From assembly GCF_018100805.1 (NCBI RefSeq), contig NZ_JAGJEA010000001.1, positions 558,001 through 622,000 on the forward strand: DNA of 64,000 nt, written 5' to 3'. This document shows positions 35,401 to 43,861 of this stretch, piece by piece. The notes below the pieces were generated by a model that saw only the letters and a program-made list of their open reading frames with translations, ran no database searches and was not told the origin of the DNA. A program made the translations under genes and the position numbers. Each line of letters opens with the position of its first letter. Position 1 is the stretch's first letter. The DNA is from Aquimarina sp. MMG016 (lineage in GTDB: Bacteria > Bacteroidota > Bacteroidia > Flavobacteriales > Flavobacteriaceae).

Positions 35401-35526
35401 ATCTCCTTTTTTGTATAGTGCAGATGCTTTTGTAGTACCCACAGCAGTTTGTGAGTATAAAAACCCTGAAAACAGAAAAGCTAATGTAAGGAAAACTCCT
35501 TTTTTTGAGATGTTGTGTGAAGACAT
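32404..35526 (-). CDS. TPR-CHAT protein with caspase-like C-terminal protease domain
   Basis: 1040 residues. A signal peptide (residues about 8-25) precedes about ten TPR repeats (30-450), a coiled-coil linker, and a CHAT domain. The caspase-type dyad is visible: His866 in LALHGEVD and Cys913 in LSACNTGMG. A membrane helix near the end (WILYMLIACIGLGIFLYF) and a basic tail anchor it, placing the protease domain in the periplasm. In this set of genes (sigma factor, TPR anti-sigma, TPR-CHAT) regulated proteolysis of an envelope target is likely. A bacterial CHAT enzyme of the Craspase type is soluble and different in context. Confidence 0.88.
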   Translation of the reverse strand: MSSHNISKKGVFLTLAFLFSGFLYSQTAVGTTKASALYKKGDSLLLHNKFANSVINFQKALTVYKDSNEWEKVANCYNKISEAQWSNVQLSKALQTANKALEISRQRLRPKNLQEAKALDNIGISHRLNGKDLQEVIGYYKKALDIKTSILKENDLEFSNSYFNLGSVYGVKGEYEKSLDNYNKALNIRKEHLGNEHIKVADVYENIGKILYEVGNYDESLKYFENAFEIANKTLDQNDFYFVKMYNKIGIIYYYKKAFNKCLNYYKRALQISIHNLGEDHPDQARLNHNVGIVYFQLGEKEKALYYIEKTIEIGVKTYGEGYRDLFFPYNMMGQIHGGEKGIYYIKKALDICLKNVGINHVRTAEVYASLGKLYRDVGAYDLSYEFLNKSLEIHIKIFGNRNANIVSSYNLLSDLFLKQNSYEESLKYSEKAIESNNQNLNESVLTQSEFDDCLSPTKLLTSLERKAYALQKKYLEAKDVKILDESIKTYDKAKRLIEVLRRSYSTEDKVTFAKDSKKVYSGAITTKMLKCKNDLNQQCVEAAFYIAENSKSNILKELLNDEKAKVYSGLPDELLELEKELRKELSGAKSNLINNKDSGNRKSLEAEVLLISRRQDSLIKILEEKYPKYYQLKFENQPLAVSKIQDNLSVSTTFVEYFQSDDVLYAFVITKNKISLKKLLVNRLSEEVASFRESILLKNTRDFKNLGFELYKTLIEPIKDDFVGNNLIIVPDESLWHLNFDLLLTSDPKTEDTSKLPYLIKDFAVSYANSAGLLFNGADKKRPMGSEVRKECLAFSFANEDSLAVGDQMNFEVLRNAHEDLPGTRREIKKIASIVKGRYFFGSQAIEQNFKNNLANYNVLHLALHGEVDHQNPENSRIYFTKTKDSIEDNILYSHELYALNIPAELAVLSACNTGMGKIAKGEGVLSLGTAFQYAGTKSLLLTGWEVSDKTTPEVMQNFYGNLNKGMNKAEALQKAKLKYLETADVFTQDPFYWGAFYLIGDYTAIEFEKSLDMSWILYMLIACIGLGIFLYFKRKSVR

Positions 35527-35716
35527 GTATTGATTATTTAAGGGCGATAAAAGTAGTTAAAATCTTAAACCTAAAACTTATTATGAATATTATTTGATAG
35601 TTACTTTCTAAACATATTGGTTCAATAATTATCCGCTAACTCCAAAGAGTTGTTCAGGTTCTTTCATGAATTAAAATTTCTCATATAAATCAAGTTATTT
35701 AAACAACTCTTTTCTT

Positions 35717-35724
35717 TAAATTTG
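35717..35724 (+). promoter_or_regulatory. Flavobacterial -7 box upstream of serS
   Basis: TAAATTTG matches TAnnTTTG. No TTG stands at the expected -33 distance. If used, the transcript would carry the whole dispersed repeat as its 5' leader. Confidence 0.4.
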
Positions 35725-35734
35725 CTGCTTTATT

Positions 35735-35857
35735 GCGATAGGGATAGTAGCGGTTACCCCACAGATTTTGAAACCTGAGATTTTACACTGAGCTTGTCGA
35801 AGTGTTCTCGAGGGTTGAATAATCGAGGAGTAAAAGCAGATAGCCCGGTCATCGCCC
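35735..35857. repeat. Dispersed palindromic intergenic repeat, copy B (inverted)
   Basis: GCGATAGGGATAGTAGCGGTT at the left and GCAGATAGCCCGGTCATCGCC at the right correspond to the reverse complements of the two arms of copy A (26373-26501). The middle differs and includes CGAGGGTTGAATAATCGAGG. The copy lies immediately before the serS start. Confidence 0.6.
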
Positions 35858-35869
35858 AAAAACACAATC

Positions 35870-37141
35870 ATGTTAGTAGTACAGAACATTATAGCAAATA
35901 AAGAAGCGTATATCAAAGCATTGGCCAAACGTAACTTTGATGCGGCACCGGTTTTAGATCAGATCATTACTCTTGACGAAACACGTAGAGCTACACAAGC
36001 ACAACTGGATAATACGTTGGCGGACTCTAATAAATTCTCTAAAGAAATAGGGATGCTATTTAAAAATGGAGAACAGCAAAAAGCAAACTTGCTCAAAGAA
36101 AAAACTGCGCAACTTAAAGAAGCTTCTAAAGAACTGTCTACCAAACTAACAGAGATACAACAAGAACTTGCCGAATTGCTGTATACTGTACCTAATATCC
36201 CACACGATTCTGTGCCTGATGGGCAAAGTGATGAAGATAATGAAGAAACCTTTCGTGAAGGTGATGTTCCTAAACTAGAAGATGGTGCTTTACCACATTG
36301 GGAATTAGCCAAAAAGTATGATATCATAGATTTCGAGCTCGGTGTTAAGATTACAGGAGCGGGTTTCCCTGTGTATAAGGGTAAAGGTGCCAGGTTGCAG
36401 CGTGCATTGATCAGCTACTTTTTGGATAAAAACACTGCAGCTGGATATAAAGAATATCAAGTTCCACATTTAGTAAATGAAGCTTCGGGCTTTGGTACGG
36501 GTCAGTTACCTGATAAAGAAGGACAAATGTATCACGTAACTGGAGATGACCTGTATTTAATCCCTACAGCGGAGGTTCCGGTGACTAATATGTTTAGAGA
36601 TGAACTGCTGAACGAAAAAGACCTTCCTATTACTTGTACAGGGTATACTCCATGTTTTAGAAGAGAAGCTGGTTCTTATGGAGCTCACGTACGTGGTTTA
36701 AATCGTTTACACCAATTTGATAAAGTAGAAATTGTACGTATCGAAAAACAAGAAAACTCCTATCAAGCACTGGATGGTATGGTGGACCATGTAAAAGATA
36801 TTCTTAGAGAATTAAAACTACCATATCGTATTTTACGCCTTTGCGGTGGTGATATCGGGTTTACTTCTGCCCTGACCTATGATTTTGAAGTATTTTCCAC
36901 TGCTCAGGATCGTTGGTTAGAAATCAGTTCTGTATCTAATTTCGAATCTTTTCAGGCTAATCGTTTGAAGCTTCGCTATAAAGCTGCAGATGGCAAAAAG
37001 AAACTTGCGCATACCCTAAATGGTAGCTCTTTAGCCTTACCACGCGTACTAGCAGGAATTTTGGAAAATTACCAAACCCCTAAAGGAATTAAAATCCCTG
37101 ATGTTTTGGTTCCTTATTGTGGATTTGAATGGATTGATTAA
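35870..37141 (+). CDS. serS: Serine--tRNA ligase
   Basis: 423 residues, normal length. The N-terminal coiled-coil arm (about 30-105) reaches the tRNA; the class II catalytic core shows the TAEVPVTNM and FRREAGSYGAHVRGLNRLHQF segments (motif 2) and GSSLALPRVLAGILENYQ (motif 3). It charges tRNA-Ser and tRNA-Sec with serine. ATG 35870 follows the repeat and begins MLVVQNIIANKEAYIKALAKR, the normal start. Confidence 0.97.
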   Translation: MLVVQNIIANKEAYIKALAKRNFDAAPVLDQIITLDETRRATQAQLDNTLADSNKFSKEIGMLFKNGEQQKANLLKEKTAQLKEASKELSTKLTEIQQELAELLYTVPNIPHDSVPDGQSDEDNEETFREGDVPKLEDGALPHWELAKKYDIIDFELGVKITGAGFPVYKGKGARLQRALISYFLDKNTAAGYKEYQVPHLVNEASGFGTGQLPDKEGQMYHVTGDDLYLIPTAEVPVTNMFRDELLNEKDLPITCTGYTPCFRREAGSYGAHVRGLNRLHQFDKVEIVRIEKQENSYQALDGMVDHVKDILRELKLPYRILRLCGGDIGFTSALTYDFEVFSTAQDRWLEISSVSNFESFQANRLKLRYKAADGKKKLAHTLNGSSLALPRVLAGILENYQTPKGIKIPDVLVPYCGFEWID

Positions 37142-37238
37142 GCCCAAAAGCCATAAGAGTCTATTTGATCTGATTTAAAAGGTTTAGGTCTGTTGTTGTA
37201 TTTAAAAATTTGTGATTTTATTACAAAGACATTCGTTC

Positions 37239-37266
37239 TTTGAGTTTTAGCTTCTTTGTAACTTTG
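37239..37266 (+). promoter_or_regulatory. Flavobacterial promoter upstream of TPR gene
   Basis: TTTG (37239-37242), 16 bases, TAACTTTG (37259-37266) is close to the Bacteroidetes sigma-A pattern TTTG-n(17-23)-TAnnTTTG, 35 bases ahead of the start codon. Confidence 0.5.
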
Positions 37267-37301
37267 TTACTTTAAAGCTATATTTACAAAAAACTTGCAG
37301 A

Positions 37302-39089
37302 ATGCGCTTTGTCATTTTATTCATAATATTACTTTTTGCTATACCTATGTTCGGGCAATCAGAACAATTAGCAAAGAACTACATGCAGCAAGGACAATAT
37401 GAAAAAGCGCAAGCTGTTTACAAAAAATTATATAAAAAGAATCCGAATCGTCTTAACTATATCCTGGGCCTAGTAGAATCACATCAACAACTAGAGGAAT
37501 TTGATAAAGCTGAGAAAGTTCTCCAACAACGTATAGAGAGAACTCCTAACAATGCACAACTTTTGGTTGAACTAGGTCATCATTATGAGTTACAAGGCAA
37601 AACCGATCAATCTCGAACTTATTATGATAAGGCTATAGAGACTTATAATAATAATGATATCAATCAGGCGTATTCATTAGCGCAGACTTTTGAAAAGTAT
37701 AATCTTCTGGACGAAGCAGCTACTATATACGAAAAAGGAATGGTCAACAATCCCGGTTCCAATTTTAATGTTCAATTAGCAAAAATTTATGGTGAACAGG
37801 GTAAACTAGAGAAAATGTTTCAGAGCTATTTAGCTTTGATTCAGCTACAACCTAATTATATTAATATTGTTCAGCGTAATTTTAGCCAATACATTACGGA
37901 TGACCCGACAAATGAAGCTAATACCATTTTCCGGAAATTATTGATCAAAAAGTCACAACAGAATCCTGACATCTTTTATAACGAAATGTTAAGTTGGCTT
38001 TTTATTCAGCAAAAGGAATTCAAAAAAGCTTTTGTACAGGAAAAAGCAATTTACAAACGAAAAAATGAAGGATTACAAGGAATTATTGACCTTGCCAGGA
38101 TAGCTATTGCTGCAAAAGATATTAAATCTGCCACAGAAATACTAAATTACATACTAGACAATCCTGCATCTGATGACATAAAACTTACAGCACATAAGAT
38201 CATTCTTAAGGCCAAAGTAGATAATGGAAATAAAAAAGAATACAAAGCCATTAATGAACAGTATAATACTGTCTTTGAAACCTATGGAAGGTCTCGAGAG
38301 ACAATAGGATTACAAGTTGATTATGCACATTTTTTAGCTTTTAATCAGGATAGAAAACAAGAGGCTATTAATTTTTTAAAATCACTAATCAAAACTGAAC
38401 GCCTTTCTAGATTTCAATCTTCTCGAGTAAAAATGAAGATTGCAGATATTTTAGTACTGGATCAGAAATTTAATCAAGCATTGATTTATTATACACAAGT
38501 TCAAAATGTGTTAAAAAATAATTTCCTTGCTCAGGATGCACGATTCAAGGTTGCTAAAACCAGTTATTATAAAGGTGATTTTGCGTGGGCACAAACACAG
38601 TTGGATGTATTAAAATCTTCTACTTCTCAACTAATTGCTAACGATGCCATGGAACTTAGTTTGATTATTATCGATAACTCCCTTGAAGATTCTACACAAA
38701 CGGCATTAAAGATATTTGCCAGAGCAGATTTATTGGCATTCCAGAATAAAAACGAAGAAGCGATTACAGAATACCAAAAGATATTAGATAATCACAGAGG
38801 TGAAAAAATAGAGGATGAAGCTTTTTTACGACAAGCCAAACTTTATGAAAAAGAAAAACAATTCGAAAAAGCAAAAGTTAATTACCTTAAAATCATAGAA
38901 TTTTATGGCTATGATATCTTAGCAGACGATGCCTATTATTGGTTGGCGGAATTATATGTTAATGAACTCGGAGAACCTGAAAAAGCCAAAGAACTCTACG
39001 AAAAAATCATTTTTAATCACGCCGATAGTATTTATTTTGTGGATGCCCGAAAGAAATACCGAACACTCCGGGGAGATGCTATTAACTAA
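37302..39089 (+). CDS. Secreted tetratricopeptide-repeat protein, 595 aa
   Basis: A signal peptide (residues 1-18, ending MFGQ) precedes TPR repeats spread through nearly the whole length, including a clear set at 22-125 and another at 480-590 (NEEAITEYQKILDNHRGEKIEDEAF). No enzymatic domain is seen. Its size and repeats resemble flavobacterial periplasmic scaffold proteins of the outer-membrane assembly or gliding type, but no specific function can be given. Confidence 0.85.
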   Translation: MRFVILFIILLFAIPMFGQSEQLAKNYMQQGQYEKAQAVYKKLYKKNPNRLNYILGLVESHQQLEEFDKAEKVLQQRIERTPNNAQLLVELGHHYELQGKTDQSRTYYDKAIETYNNNDINQAYSLAQTFEKYNLLDEAATIYEKGMVNNPGSNFNVQLAKIYGEQGKLEKMFQSYLALIQLQPNYINIVQRNFSQYITDDPTNEANTIFRKLLIKKSQQNPDIFYNEMLSWLFIQQKEFKKAFVQEKAIYKRKNEGLQGIIDLARIAIAAKDIKSATEILNYILDNPASDDIKLTAHKIILKAKVDNGNKKEYKAINEQYNTVFETYGRSRETIGLQVDYAHFLAFNQDRKQEAINFLKSLIKTERLSRFQSSRVKMKIADILVLDQKFNQALIYYTQVQNVLKNNFLAQDARFKVAKTSYYKGDFAWAQTQLDVLKSSTSQLIANDAMELSLIIIDNSLEDSTQTALKIFARADLLAFQNKNEEAITEYQKILDNHRGEKIEDEAFLRQAKLYEKEKQFEKAKVNYLKIIEFYGYDILADDAYYWLAELYVNELGEPEKAKELYEKIIFNHADSIYFVDARKKYRTLRGDAIN

Positions 39090-39108
39090 CCTTTTAGAAG
39101 TGTATTAG

Positions 39109-39143
39109 TTTGTAGTTTAGATCTCAGCTTCTTTGTACCTTTG
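39109..39143 (+). promoter_or_regulatory. Flavobacterial promoter upstream of DUF4286 gene
   Basis: TTTG (39109-39112), 23 bases, TACCTTTG (39136-39143). Transcription would begin about seven bases later, which rules out a start codon at 39141 and supports ATG 39177. Confidence 0.55.
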
Positions 39144-39176
39144 CCTACTTCTAATATAGAATTTCATTTATTAAAA

Positions 39177-39485
39177 ATGTACATATACAACGTAACTATT
39201 AATATTGAGGAAACCGTTCATAACGAATGGTTAGATTGGATGAAGACTGAGCATATTCCTGAAATGTTGGCTACTGGAAAATTTAGTAAAGCACTAATGA
39301 CTAAGGTTCTTGTCGAAGAAGAAATGGGTGGTATCACCTACTCCATCCAATATACTACAAGTAGTAAAGAAGTACTTCAGCAATATTATGATGAAGATGC
39401 CGAGCGTTTACGAGCAGAGACCAATCGTTTTGCTGGTAAGTTTGTTGCTTTCAGAACTGAACTGGAAATCGTAAGCGAACACTAA
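39177..39485 (+). CDS. DUF4286 family protein
   Basis: 102 residues from ATG 39177 (MYIYNVTINIEETVHNEWLDWM), the usual start for this Bacteroidetes family; a longer frame beginning at 39141 would overlap the promoter. It looks like a small alpha/beta ferredoxin-like or dimeric alpha-beta barrel fold with a central IQYTTSSKEVLQQYY. Function unknown. It overlaps the next gene by one base (TAATG) and is the first gene of an apparent operon ending with rsmA. Confidence 0.8.
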   Translation: MYIYNVTINIEETVHNEWLDWMKTEHIPEMLATGKFSKALMTKVLVEEEMGGITYSIQYTTSSKEVLQQYYDEDAERLRAETNRFAGKFVAFRTELEIVSEH

Positions 39486-39913
39486 TGAAGACCTACAAAC
39501 CAACATTACTGTATTTTATCAAAATCTTTGGATTGATTGTTTTTGTGTTATTTTCAATATTCATAATAAGCTTATTTTTTGATATTATTGCCTACTTCTT
39601 AAAAAGTTCTTGGTATGAATTAGCAGTAATAATATTGGTTAATATTTTGTTTCTCGTTGGGTCTTATTTCACAATTATTTCAAATAATCCTATAATCAAA
39701 TTCCGAGATACTTATGTGATTATTGGTAATCAGGATATAAAATATGCTGAAATAGAAGATTTTTTTTCGTCTAAAGGCGGATCTGAGCCTTATATAATGA
39801 CTTCAGGAGGAAGTAGAATAGACTTGCAACTTTCGTGGTTTAGAAAAAAAGATCGTATCGAAATCGAAAATACGCTTAAAGAAAAGATAACAGCTTTAAA
39901 AAAACCGTCGTAA
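39485..39913 (+). CDS. Two-helix membrane protein, 142 aa
   Basis: Two membrane segments (about 10-37 and 43-65) followed by a cytoplasmic strand-rich domain (about 70-140). The topology is like small bacterial PH-like membrane proteins, without a recognised family. It is sandwiched between the DUF4286 gene (one-base overlap) and rsmA (one-base gap), which implies co-expression. Confidence 0.7.
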   Translation: MKTYKPTLLYFIKIFGLIVFVLFSIFIISLFFDIIAYFLKSSWYELAVIILVNILFLVGSYFTIISNNPIIKFRDTYVIIGNQDIKYAEIEDFFSSKGGSEPYIMTSGGSRIDLQLSWFRKKDRIEIENTLKEKITALKKPS

Positions 39914-39914
39914 T

Positions 39915-40781
39915 ATGTTTTCCAAATCCAAGAAGAGTCACAAAAAAGATGCTCCTCAGAGAGAAAGACATGAAAAAACTGCGGTAAAGGCAAAAAAACA
40001 TCTTGGACAACATTTCCTAAAAGATGAGAACATTGCCAAAAAGATTGGAGACACTCTTACACTCCGAGGATATCAGAATGTAATCGAGATTGGTCCAGGA
40101 ATGGGAGTATTGACCAAATACATCCTACAAAAAGATATTCATGTTACAGCTATGGATCTGGATACAGAATCTATTGAATATCTTAACACCAGTTTTCCGC
40201 TAGAATACTCAGAAGCGATAAGAAAAAGTAAATCTTTTCAGGTTTTGGAGGCTGATTTCTTAAAATTTGACTTATCAACTTTATTTCCTGGAGAACAATT
40301 TGCCATTACAGGCAACTTTCCATATAATATTTCTTCACAGATTGTTTTTAAAACCATAGAAAACCGAGATAGAATTCCTGAGTTCACAGGAATGTTTCAG
40401 AAAGAGGTAGCACAACGTATCTGTGAAAAAGAAGGAAGTAAAACTTATGGAATTCTTTCGGTGCTAACTCAGGTATTTTATGATGCGGAATATTTATTTA
40501 CCGTGCCTCCCGGAGTTTTCAATCCACCGCCAAAAGTAGATAGTGGTGTTTTGAGATTAACACGAAAAGAAAACAACACACTTCCTTGTGATGTAAAACT
40601 ATTTTTTAAAGTAGTCAAAACAGCTTTCGGACAACGCAGAAAGACACTTCGAAACAGCCTGAAGGTTTTTCAACTTTCTGATGAAATCAGAGCATTAGAA
40701 ATCCTATCCAAACGCCCTGAACAACTATCCGTAAATCAATTTATCGAGTTGGCTTCGATAATAGAAAAATCTTCAACTTAA
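39915..40781 (+). CDS. rsmA: 16S rRNA (adenine1518-N6/adenine1519-N6)-dimethyltransferase
   Basis: Dimethylates two adjacent adenosines in the 3' terminal hairpin of 16S rRNA. Motifs: [15 protein letters not shown] at the N terminus, the SAM motif [16 protein letters not shown], and the catalytic [11 protein letters not shown] (NFPY). 288 residues, with a basic 28-residue extension at the N terminus beyond the E. coli start. A normal core gene; mgtE follows. Confidence 0.96.
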   Translation: MFSKSKKSHKKDAPQRERHEKTAVKAKKHLGQHFLKDENIAKKIGDTLTLRGYQNVIEIGPGMGVLTKYILQKDIHVTAMDLDTESIEYLNTSFPLEYSEAIRKSKSFQVLEADFLKFDLSTLFPGEQFAITGNFPYNISSQIVFKTIENRDRIPEFTGMFQKEVAQRICEKEGSKTYGILSVLTQVFYDAEYLFTVPPGVFNPPPKVDSGVLRLTRKENNTLPCDVKLFFKVVKTAFGQRRKTLRNSLKVFQLSDEIRALEILSKRPEQLSVNQFIELASIIEKSST

Positions 40782-40822
40782 CTTCTTTAACATTACCATA
40801 AAACCCAATTAAATTGTTTGGT

Positions 40823-40830
40823 TATCTTTG
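40823..40830 (+). promoter_or_regulatory. Flavobacterial -7 box upstream of mgtE
   Basis: TATCTTTG matches TAnnTTTG, 33 bases ahead of the mgtE start. No clear TTG lies at the expected -33 distance. Confidence 0.4.
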
Positions 40831-40862
40831 TGAGCGTTTCTCGGGACTATTAAAAGATCACT

Positions 40863-42212
40863 ATGCAATTTCAGGTTTCAAAAGAACTTATAAAACAAGT
40901 AAAACACCTCATCAAAACTGAAGGTGATAAAAGCTTGCACGATATGCTTAGTGAAATTCACTTTGCTGATGTTGCTGAGATTCTTAGTGAACTCAACCTA
41001 ACTGATGCGACATATCTAGTTAAGTTACTAGATAGTGAAAAGACTTCTGAAGCCTTGATGGAGCTTGAAGAAGATTTTAGGGAACGTATTCTAGAGAATC
41101 TTTCTGCAAAAGAAATTGCAGAAGAGCTGGAAGAGATGGACACGGATGATGCCGCAGATGTCGTTGCAGAACTCCCTGATGAATTGGCAGAAGAGGTAAT
41201 TGCGGAAATAGAAGATGAAAAGCACGCAGAGGATATTAAAGAACTGCTTTCATACGAAGAAGATACTGCAGGTGGATTAATGGCTAAGGAATTGGTTAAG
41301 GTAAAAGAAACCTGGACTATTGCTGGTTGCGTCCGCGAAATGAGAAGGCAAGCCAAAAATGTAACTCGCGTTCATTCTATTTATGTGGTCGATAAAGATG
41401 AAAAGCTAAAAGGTAGATTATCTCTAAAGGATTTACTTACAGCTCCCACCAAAGCAAAAATTAGCGATGTTTATATCCCAAAAGTAGATTATGTAAACGT
41501 TGATACTGAAGGTGAAGAAGTAGCTCGAATTATGCAAAAGTATGATTTGGAGGCTATTCCGGTTGTAGATGAAAATAATGTGTTAATGGGTCGTGTGACC
41601 ATTGATGATATGGTTGACTTCATCAAAGATGAGGCTGAAAAAGATTATCAACTTGCGGCTGGTATTTCTCAGGATGTAGAAGCAGATGACAGTGTACTAG
41701 AATTAACTCGTGCCCGACTACCTTGGTTGATCTTAGGGTTATTTGGTGGGTTAGGTAGTGTTTTTATAATGGAAGGGTTCGAAGATGCACTCGCAAAATA
41801 TAAGGAGTTATTTTTCTTTACACCACTCATCGCGGCGATGGCAGGTAATGTTGGTGTACAGTCTTCTGCTATTATTGTTCAAGGGCTTGCAAACGATAAT
41901 GTAAAAGGTAGTTTATTAAGTAGGTTACTTAAAGAAGTAAGTCTTAGTCTCATTAGCGGTGTCACTTTAGGTGTTTTAGTGATTTTATTTGGATTCTTTG
42001 ATGGTATGGATCTTTTATTCAGCTTTACCATAGCATTATCTATGCTTTGCGTTATTATTGTAGCTGCATTGATTGGAACCTTTGTTCCAATCATTTTAGA
42101 TAAAAGAGGCATTGATCCTGCAATTGCCACAGGACCTTTTATTACGACAAGTAATGATATCTTCGGGATTTTTCTATTCTTCTATATTGCAAAGGTTATG
42201 TTAGGGTTTTAA
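40863..42212 (+). CDS. mgtE: Magnesium transporter MgtE
   Basis: 449 residues: an acidic superhelical N domain (about 1-130, repeated EELEEMDTDDAADVVAELP), two CBS domains (about 135-255) that sense Mg2+, a connecting helix, and five membrane segments (about 280-449) with the pore-lining GNVGVQSSAIIV. It forms a dimeric channel that closes when internal Mg2+ is high. It follows rsmA after about 80 bases with its own -7-like box. Confidence 0.96.
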   Translation: MQFQVSKELIKQVKHLIKTEGDKSLHDMLSEIHFADVAEILSELNLTDATYLVKLLDSEKTSEALMELEEDFRERILENLSAKEIAEELEEMDTDDAADVVAELPDELAEEVIAEIEDEKHAEDIKELLSYEEDTAGGLMAKELVKVKETWTIAGCVREMRRQAKNVTRVHSIYVVDKDEKLKGRLSLKDLLTAPTKAKISDVYIPKVDYVNVDTEGEEVARIMQKYDLEAIPVVDENNVLMGRVTIDDMVDFIKDEAEKDYQLAAGISQDVEADDSVLELTRARLPWLILGLFGGLGSVFIMEGFEDALAKYKELFFFTPLIAAMAGNVGVQSSAIIVQGLANDNVKGSLLSRLLKEVSLSLISGVTLGVLVILFGFFDGMDLLFSFTIALSMLCVIIVAALIGTFVPIILDKRGIDPAIATGPFITTSNDIFGIFLFFYIAKVMLGF

Positions 42213-42267
42213 GAAGAAAAGAAAACCACCATACAATTGGATATAGTGGTATTCTTAGTGTGAGTTC

Positions 42268-42447
42268 TTAGCAGTCATATACCTGTGGACAAGCAATATA
42301 ATCACTACAATATTTAGGTCCTGTTACAGCTCCACTGCAATCACAACCACATAAGGAAAGGTCTACCCCTGCTTGCCCTTTGATTTTACTTTGACTTTCT
42401 CTAGAAAGTATAGTAACGCCTTCAATGTTTAAAAGATTAGTTTTCAT
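42268..42447 (-). CDS. Small Cys-rich precursor-like peptide (third copy), 59 aa
   Basis: 59 codons: MKTNLLNIEGVTILSRESQS, then KIKGQAG, then a core with six Cys (including CGCDC). The leader follows the same plan as the two peptides at 30.3-30.8 kb (LLNI..., SR/K...Q...I.G), though it ends in G-Q-A-G rather than GG. It stands alone on the minus strand after mgtE. Probably another exported peptide precursor; its role is unknown. Confidence 0.6.
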   Translation of the reverse strand: MKTNLLNIEGVTILSRESQSKIKGQAGVDLSLCGCDCSGAVTGPKYCSDYIACPQVYDC

Positions 42448-42570
42448 ATAATATATAATTTAAAGGTTAATGCATTAAATTTATACTAAATTATACTTGT
42501 AAAGAATGATTTTAACTTTTTTATAGCTTCAACTACCTTATTTTTAAACACTTAAACACCAATCTTATTT

Positions 42571-42966
42571 ATGAAGCCTGAAGTATTCGAAGCTCAAATC
42601 ACGGTAAAACCATCTGCCATTGACGATATGAATCATGTAAATAATGTGGTATATCTGCAATGGGTACAGGATATTGCAAAACAACATTGGGAGTATAAAA
42701 CCGATCTGGAAATCAGAAATAAATATGTATGGGTGGTATTGAATCATTATCTGGAATATCATCATCCGGCTTTCGAAAGTGATAATATTACACTTAAGAC
42801 CTGGATTGATCATCATAGTGGCGCAAAGAGTGAGCGTCACACCAAAATTATCAATACAACAACTCAAAAAGTATTGGCCTCTGCCAAAACAACCTGGTGT
42901 CTCCTGACTAAAGAAACGTTAAGACCTGCCCGCATCACAACTGAAATAAGTAACTTGTTCTTTTAA
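42571..42966 (+). CDS. Acyl-CoA thioesterase of the 4HBT hot-dog family
   Basis: 131 residues. The family pattern AIDDMNHVNNVVYLQWVQDIAKQHW (Asp and His/Asn near residue 15-25) is the catalytic helix region of 4-hydroxybenzoyl-CoA thioesterase-like enzymes. It hydrolyses acyl-CoA or acyl-ACP; the substrate cannot be told. It lies 12 bases before a cupin gene on the same strand. Confidence 0.88.
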   Translation: MKPEVFEAQITVKPSAIDDMNHVNNVVYLQWVQDIAKQHWEYKTDLEIRNKYVWVVLNHYLEYHHPAFESDNITLKTWIDHHSGAKSERHTKIINTTTQKVLASAKTTWCLLTKETLRPARITTEISNLFF

Positions 42967-42977
42967 AACGAATTAAC

Positions 42978-43343
42978 ATGCAGGCAATTAATATTAAAGA
43001 TAAGTTTGATAAATTCAATAAGCAATGGCATCCACATCGTATTGCTACCGTAGATGATAATATGGTATATCTGGCAAAACTAAGTGGAGACTTTGTATGG
43101 CATAAACACGATGAAGAAGATGAACTCTTTCAGGTAGTTAAAGGAACATTGATTATGAAATTCAGAGATAATACTGTAGAAGTTAATCCAGGAGAGCTTA
43201 TTGTTGTTCCTAAAGGTGTTGAACATTGTCCATCTACCAAAAATGGGGAGGAAGTACATGTGTTGCTTTTTGAAAAACAAAGCACGAAACATACTGGTGA
43301 GCTTCAAACTGAACGAACTGTTTCTCAATATATTGATATTTAA
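42978..43343 (+). CDS. Cupin-domain protein
   Basis: 121 residues forming one cupin barrel: motif 1 FVWHKHDEEDELFQVVKG and motif 2 PGELIVVPKGVEHCPS supply His/Glu metal ligands. Such single-cupin proteins are often dioxygenases or isomerases, but this subfamily has no assigned reaction. Likely co-transcribed with the upstream thioesterase. Confidence 0.85.
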   Translation: MQAINIKDKFDKFNKQWHPHRIATVDDNMVYLAKLSGDFVWHKHDEEDELFQVVKGTLIMKFRDNTVEVNPGELIVVPKGVEHCPSTKNGEEVHVLLFEKQSTKHTGELQTERTVSQYIDI

Positions 43344-43367
43344 CAACGTATATACTAAGTGGTCTCT

Positions 43368-43850
43368 ATGAAAATAAGAGAAGCCAGGTTGGACGATGAA
43401 GACTCCATTTGGGAAATCTTTAAAAGCGTTATAAAAACTGGAGATACCTACGTTTTTGATCCTAAAACCAAAAAAGAATCGCTTTCTAAACTTTGGTTTG
43501 CATCTTACATGCAGACCTATGTACTAGAAGAAAATGATAAGATATTAGGCACTTATATTATTAAACCTAATCAAATAGATTTAGGGTCCCATATTGCTAA
43601 TTGTAGTTATATGGTACATCCTAATGCGCAAGGAAAAGGTGTTGGCAAAATGCTTTGTGAACATTCATTAGAGCTTGCCAAAAAAGTTGGGTATAAGGCA
43701 ATACAATTTAATATAGTAGTGAGCACAAATACTCCTGCTATTCGACTATGGAAAAAGTACGGATTCGAAATTATAGGAACAATCCCTAAAGGATTTAAAC
43801 ATTCCTCCTTGGGATATGTAGATGCATACATAATGTTTAGAGAACTTTAA
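43368..43850 (+). CDS. GNAT-family N-acetyltransferase
   Basis: 160 residues from ATG 43368 (MKIREARLDDEDSIWEIF); a GTG three codons upstream is less likely. The acetyl-CoA binding motif A is in CSYMVHPNAQGKGVGKMLCEHSL, with a C-terminal strand LWKKYGFEIIGTIPKGF. Substrate unknown. It is close to the cupin gene and to the next gene (11 bases), consistent with an operon. Confidence 0.85.
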   Translation: MKIREARLDDEDSIWEIFKSVIKTGDTYVFDPKTKKESLSKLWFASYMQTYVLEENDKILGTYIIKPNQIDLGSHIANCSYMVHPNAQGKGVGKMLCEHSLELAKKVGYKAIQFNIVVSTNTPAIRLWKKYGFEIIGTIPKGFKHSSLGYVDAYIMFREL

Positions 43851-43861
43851 AACTTCATTAC

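Larger units (their letters stand above)
35527..35869. other. 343-base region between CHAT gene and serS
   Basis: The divergent intergenic region holds the leftward CHAT promoter area (AT-rich, no clear box), a -7-like box for serS at 35717, and copy B of the dispersed repeat at 35735-35857. A GCTTGTCGAAGTG string within it is common in flavobacterial repeats. No gene is seen. Confidence 0.5.

Noticed and set aside
40958..41356. Serine-rich leftward frame within mgtE
   Set aside because: It is the complement of the acidic Glu/Asp-rich N domain of MgtE; its Ser richness is an antisense artefact.
42224..42250. Hairpin after mgtE as terminator
   Set aside because: The stem has a mismatch and no U-tract; evidence is too weak to list it.
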